Assembly: GCF_014205795.1 (NCBI RefSeq)
Contig: NZ_JACHCN010000002.1
Coordinates: 62,001 to 126,000 of the forward strand
Length of the DNA stretch: 64,000 nt
From: Rhodanobacter sp. MP7CTX1
GTDB taxonomy: Bacteria; Pseudomonadota; Gammaproteobacteria; Xanthomonadales; Rhodanobacteraceae
Direction of reading: 5' to 3'
Under the pieces are notes generated by a model. That model saw only the letters and a list, made by a program, of their open reading frames with translations. It did not search any database and was not told the origin of the DNA. Positions within the stretch are counted from its first letter, which is position 1. Every line of letters starts with the position of its first letter. Shown one piece after another: positions 46,354-54,536 of the stretch. A program made the position numbers and the translations under genes.

Positions 46354-47259
46354 ATGAACGAGAACAACGAGCCCCTGCTTGATCCGCTGGTCGATCCGCA
46401 CGAAGTCCACCTGATCGTGCTCACCGGCATGTCCGGCGGCGGCAAGACCGTCGCATTGCGCGCGCTGGAGGATCTTGAGTTCTACTGCGTCGACAACCTG
46501 CCCTCGGCCTTGCTGCCGCAGCTGGTGAATGCGGTGATCAATGACGACCGTGGCAAGCGTCAGCGCATTGCGGTGGGCGTGGACGTACGCAACCGCGGCA
46601 CCGATTTCGCGCACATGCCCACCGTGCTGTCCGGGCTGGCAGCCGCCGGCGTGCAGGTACATCTGATCTTCCTGGACTGCCGCGACGAAGTGCTGATCAA
46701 GCGCTATTCGGAATCCCGTCGCCGCCATCCGCTGGCCACGCGAGGTTTGTCGCTGGCGGACGCCATCGCCGAGGAACGCAGGCTACTGCGCCCGCTGATG
46801 GCCATCGCCGAAAAGGTGATCGATTCCAGCGAACTCAACGTGCACCAGTTGCGCCGACTGGTTGCCACCGGTTATGCGCAAGCTACCGAAGGGCTCACGT
46901 TGATGTTCCAGTCGTTTGCGTTCCGTCGTGGGCTGCCTCTGGATGCGGACTTCGTGTTCGATGCACGCTGTTTGCCTAATCCGCACTGGCATCCGCACCT
47001 GCGCCCGCTGTCTGGCAAGGATGCGGCGGTGCGCGAATTCCTCGATCATGAGCCCATGGTCGGCGAATACTATGCCGATACGGTGCGCTGGCTGGATGCA
47101 TGGCTGCCGCGCTTCGAACAGGATGACCGCAGCTACATGACGATCTCGATCGGTTGCACCGGCGGCCGACACCGGTCGGTCTACCTGGTCGAGAAACTCG
47201 CCGCCTATTATCGCGATCGTCGCGAAGGCGTGCTCACCTTCCACCGTGAACTCGAGTGA
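46354..47259 (+). CDS. rapZ: RNase adapter protein RapZ
   Basis: A 301-residue nucleotide-binding protein. N-terminal P-loop LTGMSGGGKTVALRALEDL, then CVDNLPSALLPQLV; C-terminal half with RGLPLDADFVFDARCLPNP and SIGCTGGRHRSVYLVEKLA, the conserved RNA- or metabolite-binding region. In E. coli RapZ guides RNase E to the sRNA GlmZ and controls GlmS; here the RNA partner is not known. Its place between hprK and EIIA fits a cell-envelope or PTS-linked regulatory unit. Confidence 0.96.
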   Translation: MNENNEPLLDPLVDPHEVHLIVLTGMSGGGKTVALRALEDLEFYCVDNLPSALLPQLVNAVINDDRGKRQRIAVGVDVRNRGTDFAHMPTVLSGLAAAGVQVHLIFLDCRDEVLIKRYSESRRRHPLATRGLSLADAIAEERRLLRPLMAIAEKVIDSSELNVHQLRRLVATGYAQATEGLTLMFQSFAFRRGLPLDADFVFDARCLPNPHWHPHLRPLSGKDAAVREFLDHEPMVGEYYADTVRWLDAWLPRFEQDDRSYMTISIGCTGGRHRSVYLVEKLAAYYRDRREGVLTFHRELE

Positions 47260-47302
47260 TGATCATGTCGTCAATCTACGCAACCACCACAGGTATCCGG
47301 TC

Positions 47303-47695
47303 GTGAGCGTCGGCCTGCTGCTGATGACTCACGAGGGGGTCGGCAACGCGTTGATCTCCGCCGCCCACCACGTAATGCCGAAACTACCGCTGCAAGTAGC
47401 GGCAGTGGAAATACCGCCTCAGTCCGATCCGGACGTGATGCGTACCCTCACCATGCGCCATGCGCGGGAACTCGACCAAGGCGATGGTGTCTTGGTGCTG
47501 GCTGATCTCTACGGTGCCACACCATGCAACATCGGTCTGTCACTTGGCGCGCTTGGCGTGCGCTTGCGCTGCGTCTCCGGCCTCAATCTGCCGATGCTGT
47601 TGCGTGTACTCAACTATGCGGAAAAACCATTGGACGAACTCGCCGAGATAGCGGCCAGCGGTGGCCGCGGGGGAATCTTCATCGATCATGCTTGA
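47303..47695 (+). CDS. PTS EIIA component, mannose family
   Basis: A 130-residue EIIA of the mannose type when started at the GTG at 47303 (MSVGLLLMTHEGVGNAL). This start places the phosphorylated His at residue 10, exactly as in ManX-type EIIA; a GTG at 47246 would overlap rapZ and add 19 unlikely residues. Other marks: LADLYGATPCNIGLSL and GVRLRCVSGLNLPMLLRVL. No EIIB, EIIC or EIID is nearby, so the phosphoryl group probably serves regulation. It overlaps ptsH by 8 nt. Confidence 0.93.
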   Translation: MSVGLLLMTHEGVGNALISAAHHVMPKLPLQVAAVEIPPQSDPDVMRTLTMRHARELDQGDGVLVLADLYGATPCNIGLSLGALGVRLRCVSGLNLPMLLRVLNYAEKPLDELAEIAASGGRGGIFIDHA

Positions 47696-47957
47696 ACAAG
47701 AAATCGTCGTATCCAACAAGCTCGGCCTGCACGCCCGCGCCTCGGCCAAGCTGGTACAACTCGTACATGGTTTCAAATCCACGGTGTGGTTGATCAGCAA
47801 AGGACGCGAAGTCAACGCACAAAGCATCATGGGCGTCATGATGCTGGCTGCCGGCCTCGGCACTCCGCTCATCATCCGCGCCGATGGCCCGGACGAGCAA
47901 TCCGCGCTGACCGCGGTAGCGGAGTTGTTCGAGCGCAAATTCGATGAAGGAGCTTGA
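47688..47957 (+). CDS. ptsH: Phosphocarrier protein HPr
   Basis: An 89-residue HPr. His15 lies in NKLGLHARASAKL and receives phosphate from EI; Ser46 lies in NAQSIMGVMMLA and is the HprK target. The ATG at 47688 overlaps the EIIA stop. A 28-codon frame starts immediately after its stop and ends on the ptsI start. Having both residues shows that the HprK-HPr switch is intact in sequence. Confidence 0.96.
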   Translation: MLEQEIVVSNKLGLHARASAKLVQLVHGFKSTVWLISKGREVNAQSIMGVMMLAAGLGTPLIIRADGPDEQSALTAVAELFERKFDEGA

Positions 47958-48044
47958 ATGGGTAGTCCGCCTGCCAACCTGCTGAACCTCAACCTGTTAC
48001 CCACCCTGGCCGTATCAGTCCAGCCTGCGGGGTGGCATGCATGA
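47958..48044 (+). CDS. Possible 28-residue small protein between ptsH and ptsI
   Basis: An ATG directly abuts the ptsH stop (TGAATG) and the frame ends in ATGA, whose ATG is the ptsI start. The product MGSPPANLLNLNLLPTLAVS plus eight residues is small, uncharged and Leu/Pro-rich. GAAGGAGC lies a few bases before the ATG, so it has a plausible ribosome-binding site inside ptsH. It may be a true small protein, or a ribosome path that couples ptsI translation to ptsH. Without conservation data it stays tentative. Confidence 0.35.
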   Translation: MGSPPANLLNLNLLPTLAVSVQPAGWHA

Positions 48045-49786
48045 GACATGTGCTCAACGGCACGATCGCTGCGCGTGGCATGGCCCTGGGTCGGGCCCGC
48101 CTGGTGCAGCCCAGCCGCTATACGGTCGACACGCGACCGCTGGCTGAGGACGAGATCGAGGGAGAGTTGCTGTTGTTGCACCGCGCGCTGGATACCGCGC
48201 GACAGGAACTGCGCGAGCTGCGCGGCAAACTGCATGGCGCGCTCGCACGCGAGGTGAATGAGTTCATCGATGCGCACAGCCTGCTGCTGGACGACGCGGA
48301 GCTGCTGCGTGGGCTGGACGATCTGGTGCGGATCGGCCATTACCGCCCCGGCGCGGCGTTGAAAAAACAGCGCGATCGACTTTCGGCGGTGTTCGAGGCG
48401 ATGGACGATCCTTACCTGCGCAGCCGCAAGGAGGATGTCGAACAGGTGATCAACCGGGTGATCTCCGCGTTGCAGCGGCAGACCAGCCCGGAGGAACGCA
48501 AGCTGGCAGCGCGCGTCGGCGAGATCCTGATCGCCGACAGCATCGCGCCAGCGGACATGGCACAACTGGCCGGCAACGGCCTGCTCGGCGTGGTGGGCAG
48601 TTCCGGCAGCGCGTATTCGCATAGCGCCATTCTTGCGCGGAGCCTCGGCCTGCCGATGCTGGTGGGTACGCGTGACGCGCTGTCGAATATCCACGACGAC
48701 GACCTGATCCTGCTCGATGCCGAACGCGGCGAGGCCGTGGTGCACCCCACCGCACAGGACCTGTCTCGGTATCGAGCCTGGCAACGCGAGGCGGTGCTCG
48801 AAGGTCGACGCCTGGCACTGCTGGCGAATGCACCCACACGTACGCGCGATGGAGTCGGCATCAGCCTGCTCGCGAATGCCGAGACGCCTGCCGACGTGGC
48901 CATGGCGCGTGCGCGCGGCGCCGATGGCGTGGGTCTGTATCGCACCGAATTCCTGTTCCTGCGACACAAGGGACTGCCGTCGGAAGACGAGCAGTTCATC
49001 GCTTATCGCGACCTGGTGATGGGCATGGGCGGTCTGCCGGTCACGATCCGCACACTGGATCTGGGCGCCGACAAGGCGGATGCTGCCGGCCTGACCATGC
49101 GCGGTGAGGACAACCCCGCGCTCGGCGTGCGTGGCGTACGGCTGTCGCTACGTTATCCGGCGGTGTTCTCCACCCAGATCCGCGCGATCCTGCGTGCCGC
49201 CTGCTACGGCCCTGTGCGCGTGCTGGTGCCGATGGTGACCCAGCCGGATGAACTGATTGCGGTGCGCACGCTGTTCAAGCTGGCGCGGCAGGATCTGAAA
49301 CGCGACAACATCGACTTGCCGGAGAAACTCCCGCTGGGCGCGATGATCGAAGTGCCGGCAGCGGCGATCAATGTACGCGCGTTGCTGGAGCACGCCGACT
49401 TCCTCGCGATCGGCACCAATGATCTGGCCCAGTACGTGCTCGCCGCCGATCGTGGCAACGATGCGCTGGAAAATATCTATAACCCATTGCAGCCAGCATT
49501 GCTGCGGTTGCTCTCGCACGTGATCAGTGCCGGGCGCCGCGCGAAAAAGCCCGTGAGCCTGTGCGGCGAAATCGCTGGCGATGTGAACTTCACCGCGCTG
49601 CTGCTGGTGCTGGGCCTGCACGAATTCAGCATGCACCCCGGCCAGATCCTGCAGGTGCGCGACCGCCTCGCCACCTTCGATCACGCCCACCTGCGCCGAC
49701 ACGCCGCCCGGCTGCTGCGCGCCCCCACCCATGAGAAGGCCGAAGCGCTGTTGAACGAGATCATCGGTTCATTGGCCCCGGCTTGA
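48041..49786 (+). CDS. ptsI: Phosphoenolpyruvate-protein phosphotransferase (enzyme I)
   Basis: A 581-residue enzyme I that passes phosphate from PEP to HPr. It starts at ATG 48041 (MRHVLNGTIAARGMALG). The swivelling domain has GSAYSHSAILARSLGLPMLVG with the phosphorylated His194. The PEP-binding barrel contains GVGLYRTEFLFL, IRTLDLGADKAD, LAIGTNDLAQYVLAADRGND and KPVSLCGEIAGD with the catalytic Cys. With EIIA, HPr and HprK upstream and no permease, the chain is regulatory. Confidence 0.96.
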   Translation: MRHVLNGTIAARGMALGRARLVQPSRYTVDTRPLAEDEIEGELLLLHRALDTARQELRELRGKLHGALAREVNEFIDAHSLLLDDAELLRGLDDLVRIGHYRPGAALKKQRDRLSAVFEAMDDPYLRSRKEDVEQVINRVISALQRQTSPEERKLAARVGEILIADSIAPADMAQLAGNGLLGVVGSSGSAYSHSAILARSLGLPMLVGTRDALSNIHDDDLILLDAERGEAVVHPTAQDLSRYRAWQREAVLEGRRLALLANAPTRTRDGVGISLLANAETPADVAMARARGADGVGLYRTEFLFLRHKGLPSEDEQFIAYRDLVMGMGGLPVTIRTLDLGADKADAAGLTMRGEDNPALGVRGVRLSLRYPAVFSTQIRAILRAACYGPVRVLVPMVTQPDELIAVRTLFKLARQDLKRDNIDLPEKLPLGAMIEVPAAAINVRALLEHADFLAIGTNDLAQYVLAADRGNDALENIYNPLQPALLRLLSHVISAGRRAKKPVSLCGEIAGDVNFTALLLVLGLHEFSMHPGQILQVRDRLATFDHAHLRRHAARLLRAPTHEKAEALLNEIIGSLAPA

Positions 49787-49890
49787 TCGGTTACGCGTAT
49801 GTTCTGGCCGCTTGGCAGCGGCCATGACTTCCCTGTGAGCGTTGCCTCCCGACCTTTTCCATCCGGGCGAGGGTCGTCGCCGTTCTTCTT

Positions 49891-49906
49891 ATTTGCAATA
49901 GCAAAT
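49891..49906. promoter_or_regulatory. Small AT-rich palindrome in the gap after ptsI
   Basis: ATTTGC-AATA-GCAAAT is a perfect 6-bp inverted repeat in an AT-rich patch (49885-49930) that stands out from its GC-rich surroundings. The 271-bp gap leads to the secreted-protein gene at 50058. It could be part of that gene's promoter or an operator. Nothing else is recognised in the gap. Confidence 0.3.
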
Positions 49907-50057
49907 TTGTCACGATTTGTTTCGCTTTTCTTCACACGGGTGGGCACACCTTCAGAAGTTAAGGGGGCGAAACGGCTGGGCGTTCGAATGGCACCGGGGT
50001 TCCATCCAGGCTCTCCGGGAGCTTCGTGAGTTCACTCAACAGCTAGGGGAGTCAGTC

Positions 50058-50849
50058 ATGAAGAAATTTCTTCTCGCAGGTTTGTTGGGGGCATTGTTGA
50101 TGCCCTCGGTAGTCATGGCGCAAAGCAGCTTCGACGGCACTTGGAAAATCGATTTGAGCAAGGCCCAGATGCCGAAAAAGCCGGACGTTTTGCTACTGCA
50201 GAACGGTATGTACGAGTGCAAGACATGCGCCCCGGCCATCAGCATAAAGGCGGATGGTGATGATCACCCGGTCACCGGGCACCCGTACTTCGACACGATG
50301 GCCCTCAAGGTAGTGGACGATCATACGGTCGAGGAAACCCAGAAGAAGGCCGGCAAGGTCGTGGCGACTTCGAAGACAGTGGTTGCGGCGGACGGAAAGA
50401 CCGCAGCGTTCGAATTCAGCGACAGCAGCGATACCAATGCCGCAGCCGTGACAGGCAACGGCACCATGACGCGCGTGGCGATGGGACCGAAGGGTTCACA
50501 CGCCATCTCGGGCTCCTGGCGGACCTCGAGTTATGGGAATGTCTCGGACAACGGACTGACCTTCACGTACAAGGTTGACGGCAACATGCTGAGCATGACC
50601 AGCCCAACCGGCCAGTCCTACAACGCGAAGCTGGATGGTTCGGACGCACCGTATGCGGGTGACCCCGGAACCACCAGCGTGTCGGTCAAGAAGCTCGGCA
50701 AGAACGGCATCCAGGAAACCGACAAGCGCAATGGAAAAGTCATCAGCGTCGCGAAAATGACCGTGGCCGCCGATGGCAAGACGATGACGATCGCAGTCAA
50801 TGACATGCTGCACGGATCGACCAGCTCGTACGTGGCAACCAAGCAATAA
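50058..50849 (+). CDS. Secreted protein of unknown function with internal duplication
   Basis: A 263-residue exported protein. The ATG at 50058 has AGGGGA nearby and begins a Sec signal peptide (MKKFLLAGLLGALLMPSVVM) cleaved near MAQ. The mature part shows two related halves, residues about 26-122 and 150-249: both have a GTW/GSW start, a VEET/QET turn followed by KxGKV, and the strand TVVAADGKT or MTVAADGKT. Only the first half has a CxxC (Cys54, Cys57). I do not recognise the family; the beta-strand pattern suggests a lipocalin-like or beta-sandwich fold. It stands alone, with a hairpin 120 bp downstream. Confidence 0.75.
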   Translation: MKKFLLAGLLGALLMPSVVMAQSSFDGTWKIDLSKAQMPKKPDVLLLQNGMYECKTCAPAISIKADGDDHPVTGHPYFDTMALKVVDDHTVEETQKKAGKVVATSKTVVAADGKTAAFEFSDSSDTNAAAVTGNGTMTRVAMGPKGSHAISGSWRTSSYGNVSDNGLTFTYKVDGNMLSMTSPTGQSYNAKLDGSDAPYAGDPGTTSVSVKKLGKNGIQETDKRNGKVISVAKMTVAADGKTMTIAVNDMLHGSTSSYVATKQ

Positions 50850-50971
50850 ATGCGAACGAGTGTCGCTGTTTTACCCTGCTTTAGTGGATCACCAGGACAA
50901 GTTTGAGGATTTGCGGGCCAGGGACGGCCTGCCACCGGTACTGACACGAGTCACCCGCCGCGCGAGGTGCT

Positions 50972-50995
50972 CCCACCCCTGCTTGCAGGGGTGGG
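50972..50995. repeat. GC-rich hairpin between the secreted-protein gene and lysR
   Basis: CCCACCCCTGC (50972-50982) is the exact complement of GCAGGGGTGGG (50985-50995), leaving a 2-nt centre. It lies between convergent genes. No T-run follows, so termination would be weak; it may be another intergenic repeat. Confidence 0.6.
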
Positions 50996-51084
50996 TTGGG
51001 GCGGGGTGCTCTTGATCTGGCTCGTTCAGACACCGCTTTGAGTGCCTGGAAAATCCGGCCGCTGCGCGCGAAAACCTGGCAGGT

Positions 51085-51987
51085 TCAGCGACGAAATCCA
51101 GTGTCGTCCACACCGGTACTCTCCAAGAAAGCGTCGAGCAACGCGCCACGGTATTTCTGTCGGTGCAGCAGCAATGAAAGTTTGCGCCGCAGATCGAGGA
51201 ACGGCGTTTTCAATGCCTTCAGCCGCCCCGCCGCCAGCGCGTCGGTGACAGCGACAGCAGGCAGGCACGCGATCCCCAGCCCGGCCACGACGACCTGTTT
51301 GATCGCCTCGATCTGATCCAGCTCCAGCACGGTTTCACCGGGAGGCAGCTGCGCCAGCACGTGCTCGCTGGTCGCGCGCGTGGCCGAACCGGGCTCGCGC
51401 AGCACCCAGCGGGCGCCCGCGAAGTCGGCCGGCTTCAGGCCACGCTTGCGCGCCAGTGGATGATCCGGCGGGGCGCATACCACTAGCAAATCGTCGCGCC
51501 ACGGCCGCACTTCCAGCAGCGGATGGGCCACCGGCCCTTCGACGCAACCGACGTCCAGGCTGTGATCGAGCAGACCCGCCGCAATCGTTTCTGTATTGGC
51601 CACCCGCAAGCGAATCGCTACCTGTGGATGGCCGCGTACGAACGCGCCCAGCAGCTCGCCGACACGATAATTACCCACCGTATTGCTGGCGCCGATGCGC
51701 AGCTCACCAGCCAGCGCCGCGCTACCCTCGCTGCCGCGTCGGCTGAACTCGGCATGCCGCTCCAGCAATTCCTGCGCCAGCGGCAGCAGCTCGCGACCGC
51801 GCGCGTTCAGCCGCAATCGACCGCGCTCTCGCGCAAACACGGGCGCATCCAGCTGCCGCTCCATTTCAGCCAGCGCCATGCTGGCGGCGGGCTGGGTCAG
51901 GTATAGCCGCTCGGCAGCGGCGCGCACGCTGCCGTGCAGCGCTACCTGCACGAAGACCTCGAGCTGGCGGGGGCTGATATTGATCAT
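51085..51987 (-). CDS. LysR-family transcriptional regulator
   Basis: A 300-residue regulator. Residues 1-62 hold the winged helix-turn-helix (SPRQLEVFVQVALHGSVRAA, YLTQPAASMALAEMERQL); residues about 90-290 form the effector-binding domain (LRIGASNTVGNYRVGELLGAF, VGCVEGPV, QVVVAGLGIACLP). It is divergent from the YeiH-family gene with an 86-bp gap, the classic LysR target arrangement; such pairs resemble YeiE-YeiH. The effector is unknown. Confidence 0.93.
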   Translation of the reverse strand: MINISPRQLEVFVQVALHGSVRAAAERLYLTQPAASMALAEMERQLDAPVFARERGRLRLNARGRELLPLAQELLERHAEFSRRGSEGSAALAGELRIGASNTVGNYRVGELLGAFVRGHPQVAIRLRVANTETIAAGLLDHSLDVGCVEGPVAHPLLEVRPWRDDLLVVCAPPDHPLARKRGLKPADFAGARWVLREPGSATRATSEHVLAQLPPGETVLELDQIEAIKQVVVAGLGIACLPAVAVTDALAAGRLKALKTPFLDLRRKLSLLLHRQKYRGALLDAFLESTGVDDTGFRR

Positions 51988-52073
51988 CAGTTCATCTTAT
52001 ACCTTCAATCAGATATTCCAAGTTTTACTGATGGATGTGGGCGCGGACAATGACGTCATTCTCGGAGCCCCCA

Positions 52074-53111
52074 ATGAACGTACCCTCGGTCGCCATTTCG
52101 TCCCCCAACCTGCGGCAACAAGTGCCCGGCCTGTTGCTGGCGGTGGTGATCGGCCTGCTCGCGCTGGTGCTTGGACGCTACGCGCCATTGATTGGCGGTC
52201 CAGTGATCGGCATCGTGCTGGGCATCATCGTGCGCAACCTGCTGGCTCCAGGCGAGCGTTACCAACCGGGTATCGCGTTCGCCGGCAAGTACGTGCTGCA
52301 ATGGTCGATCATCGCACTCGGTTTCGGACTCAGCCTTAGCCAGGTGGTCAGGACCGGGCTCGAATCGCTGTCCGTGACGCTGGTGACCATGACGGTGGCG
52401 TTTCTTGCCGCATGGCTGCTCGGGCGCTGGCTGGGCGTGCACGACAAACTGAAGATCCTGATCGGCGTGGGTACCGCGATCTGCGGCGGTTCGGCCATCG
52501 CCGCAATCACCCCGATCATCCAGCCGGACGATCACGACACCGCGTTCGCGATCTCCACCATCTTTCTGTTCAACCTGATAGCCGTCCTGCTGTTTCCGCT
52601 GCTTGGCCACCTGATGCACATGTCGGACATGGGCTTCGGCCTGTGGGCTGGTACCGCTATCAACGACACCTCGTCTGTCGTCGCGGCGGGCTACAGCTAT
52701 AGCAAGAGTGCCGGCGACTACGCCACCATCGTCAAGCTGACCCGCGCCACACTGATCATTCCCATCTGCCTTGTATTGGCGTTTGTGGTCGCTGCACGCG
52801 AAAAGCGCAAACTCAAGCAGGACGGTGGCGTCGGCCATTTCAGCCTCGCAAAAATCTTTCCGTGGTTCATCCTGTGGTTTCTGGTCGCCTCCGCCGTGCG
52901 CACTGCCGGCGTGATCCCCACGGTGATCCAGCCAGCGATTCACACGGCGGCGGAATTCCTGATCATCGTCGCGCTCACCGCGATCGGGCTGTCGGCTGAC
53001 CTGCGCAAAATGGCCGCCACCGGCGTGCGTCCCATCCTGCTCGGCCTCGGCGTATGGATCGCCGTCGCCGTCAGCAGCCTGCTGGTACAGCTGACTATCG
53101 GGCAGCTCTGA
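52074..53111 (+). CDS. YeiH family putative sulfate/anion exporter
   Basis: A 345-residue integral membrane protein of the YeiH/UPF0324 family with about ten hydrophobic segments. Typical pieces: IGGPVIGIVLGIIVRNL, LQWSIIALGFGLSLSQV, LIGVGTAICGGSAIAAITPI, WAGTAINDTSSVVAAGYSY, and LTAIGLSADLRKMAATGVRP. The ATG at 52074 is preferred over one 13 codons up because it aligns with family starts. Control by the divergent LysR protein is likely. The substrate, often suggested to be sulfate or sulfonates, is not proven. Confidence 0.92.
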   Translation: MNVPSVAISSPNLRQQVPGLLLAVVIGLLALVLGRYAPLIGGPVIGIVLGIIVRNLLAPGERYQPGIAFAGKYVLQWSIIALGFGLSLSQVVRTGLESLSVTLVTMTVAFLAAWLLGRWLGVHDKLKILIGVGTAICGGSAIAAITPIIQPDDHDTAFAISTIFLFNLIAVLLFPLLGHLMHMSDMGFGLWAGTAINDTSSVVAAGYSYSKSAGDYATIVKLTRATLIIPICLVLAFVVAAREKRKLKQDGGVGHFSLAKIFPWFILWFLVASAVRTAGVIPTVIQPAIHTAAEFLIIVALTAIGLSADLRKMAATGVRPILLGLGVWIAVAVSSLLVQLTIGQL

Positions 53112-53181
53112 GGTCACGCTGGTCAACCTGACTCATGAGCTGTCTACACAAACCGTGCCGGAGAAAGTCCAGCCCGAGGGA

Positions 53182-53610
53182 TCAGGCAGCACGGCGCGGA
53201 GCAGCTTGCCGCCAGGGGTCACCCGGGGCCCTGAAATAATGTCTGAATACGTAGCCCCACGGTATGGCGATGGGAACCAGGACAATGCCCATCATGCATG
53301 CAAATAGTGTCTCGGACGCGTAGTCATCGAGACCTCCGGCAAGCCACATGCGCAGCGCGAAAGCGACGACCCAGATGACCTTCCAGAGGAGCTCGAAGAG
53401 TAGCAGCGGAAGCATCTTCAGCGGGTATCGCAGCCCCAGAGCAGAGAGCAGGGCCAGCGCGCCTAAAAGCGAACGAATCACGGTCTTCGCGTTGGCAACC
53501 GAATCAGGCGGGGCAATGATCAAGGGCCACACCATGTTTGCGAGCCCGACTGCGATGAGCAAGTACATCCCGCGAAGGAGATAGAGCCGCAATGTGCTGA
53601 CTTCGGACAT
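53182..53610 (-). CDS. Small integral membrane protein, unknown function
   Basis: A 142-residue protein from the ATG at 53610 (MSEVSTLRLYLLRGMYLLIA). Four hydrophobic helices are visible at about residues 13-36, 48-66, 69-90 and 105-128, with GLRYPLKMLPLLLFELLWKVIWVV in the middle. The C-terminus is basic and soluble. I do not recognise a named family; the layout is that of small DUF membrane proteins. It lies alone between yeiH (convergent) and tsaB. Confidence 0.7.
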   Translation of the reverse strand: MSEVSTLRLYLLRGMYLLIAVGLANMVWPLIIAPPDSVANAKTVIRSLLGALALLSALGLRYPLKMLPLLLFELLWKVIWVVAFALRMWLAGGLDDYASETLFACMMGIVLVPIAIPWGYVFRHYFRAPGDPWRQAAPRRAA

Positions 53611-53843
53611 GAGTACTGAGCTCCTCAATCTGCTGGGGACGTAACCGACAGGCCATCTGCTACGTCCACCATGGGAGTGCGGACATCTCCATCTTGTCCG
53701 GCGCAAGGCGCTGGCTACAACTTGCCGATATCAGTCATGGGCGCTCGTAAGTGAACATAGCGCAGATCGCGAACCGCCGCGTGCGCCTTGCGCGGCAGCT
53801 CTCGACTTGTCTCCGGCGGGGGCTGGGGGAAAGAACAGGCAAC

Positions 53844-54536
53844 TCAGGCTTTGCCCTGCTCCACCAGCGTCAGCGCCACTTTGTCGCGAAGATAGACGGG
53901 CAGCGCCAGTTCCGGCGCTTGTGCGCGACCGGCCCTGAATTCGCGCATGGCCAGTTCGGCGACGTGTGCGGCCTGCGGATAACGCATCCCGTCCGCCGAA
54001 CGCAGCGTGCCGGTGAGGCGTTCGCACAACACCGTGGCATACGTCGCCCAACCACTACCGACCACCTGCCACGCAGCGGCCTGCGGCAATTGCAACGAGT
54101 CGGCGGTACAGACGCGCTCGTCGTCCAGCGCGATCAGTCCGCCGTTGTCATCACGCCGATAACAGGCCGCGTAGATCTCGCCCATCCGCGCATCGATCAC
54201 CGCGAGAATCGCCGTACCTTCATCCTCAGGCGCTTCCAGCGCCAGCGCTGCCAGCGAGGAAATGGTGATCACCGGCAGACCCAGCGCCAGCGCCATACCC
54301 TGCGCCAGCGACACGCCAAGTCGCACGCCGGTGAATGCACCGGGACCGCGACCGACGGCGATCGCATCCAGTGCATGCCGGCCGATGCCGGCTTCGGCCA
54401 GCAACGCGTCAGCCATGGGCAACACCAGCTCGGTGTGCCGCCGCGGGGCGATCTCGCTGCGCGCGATCAATTCATCGCCGTGGATCAAGGCAACGGAGCA
54501 GGCTTCGGTGGCGGTTTCAATCGCGAGCAGATTCAT
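53844..54536 (-). CDS. tsaB: tRNA threonylcarbamoyladenosine biosynthesis protein TsaB
   Basis: A 230-residue ASKHA-fold partner of TsaD in N6-threonylcarbamoyladenosine synthesis at A37 of tRNAs. N-terminus MNLLAIETATEACSVALIHG, then RRHTELVLPMADALLAEAG, and the signature VGRGPGAFTGVRLGVSLAQG. The later ASKHA lobe is shorter than in TsaD, as expected. It overlaps the upstream creD gene by four bases, so the two are co-transcribed. Confidence 0.95.
   Translation of the reverse strand: MNLLAIETATEACSVALIHGDELIARSEIAPRRHTELVLPMADALLAEAGIGRHALDAIAVGRGPGAFTGVRLGVSLAQGMALALGLPVITISSLAALALEAPEDEGTAILAVIDARMGEIYAACYRRDDNGGLIALDDERVCTADSLQLPQAAAWQVVGSGWATYATVLCERLTGTLRSADGMRYPQAAHVAELAMREFRAGRAQAPELALPVYLRDKVALTLVEQGKA

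Noticed and set aside
53244..53253. TGAATACGTA, ten bases of the 15-nt operator
   Set aside because: It lies inside the coding region of the small membrane protein, lacks the second half (GCAG replaced by GCCC) and has no sugar gene nearby; a chance match.
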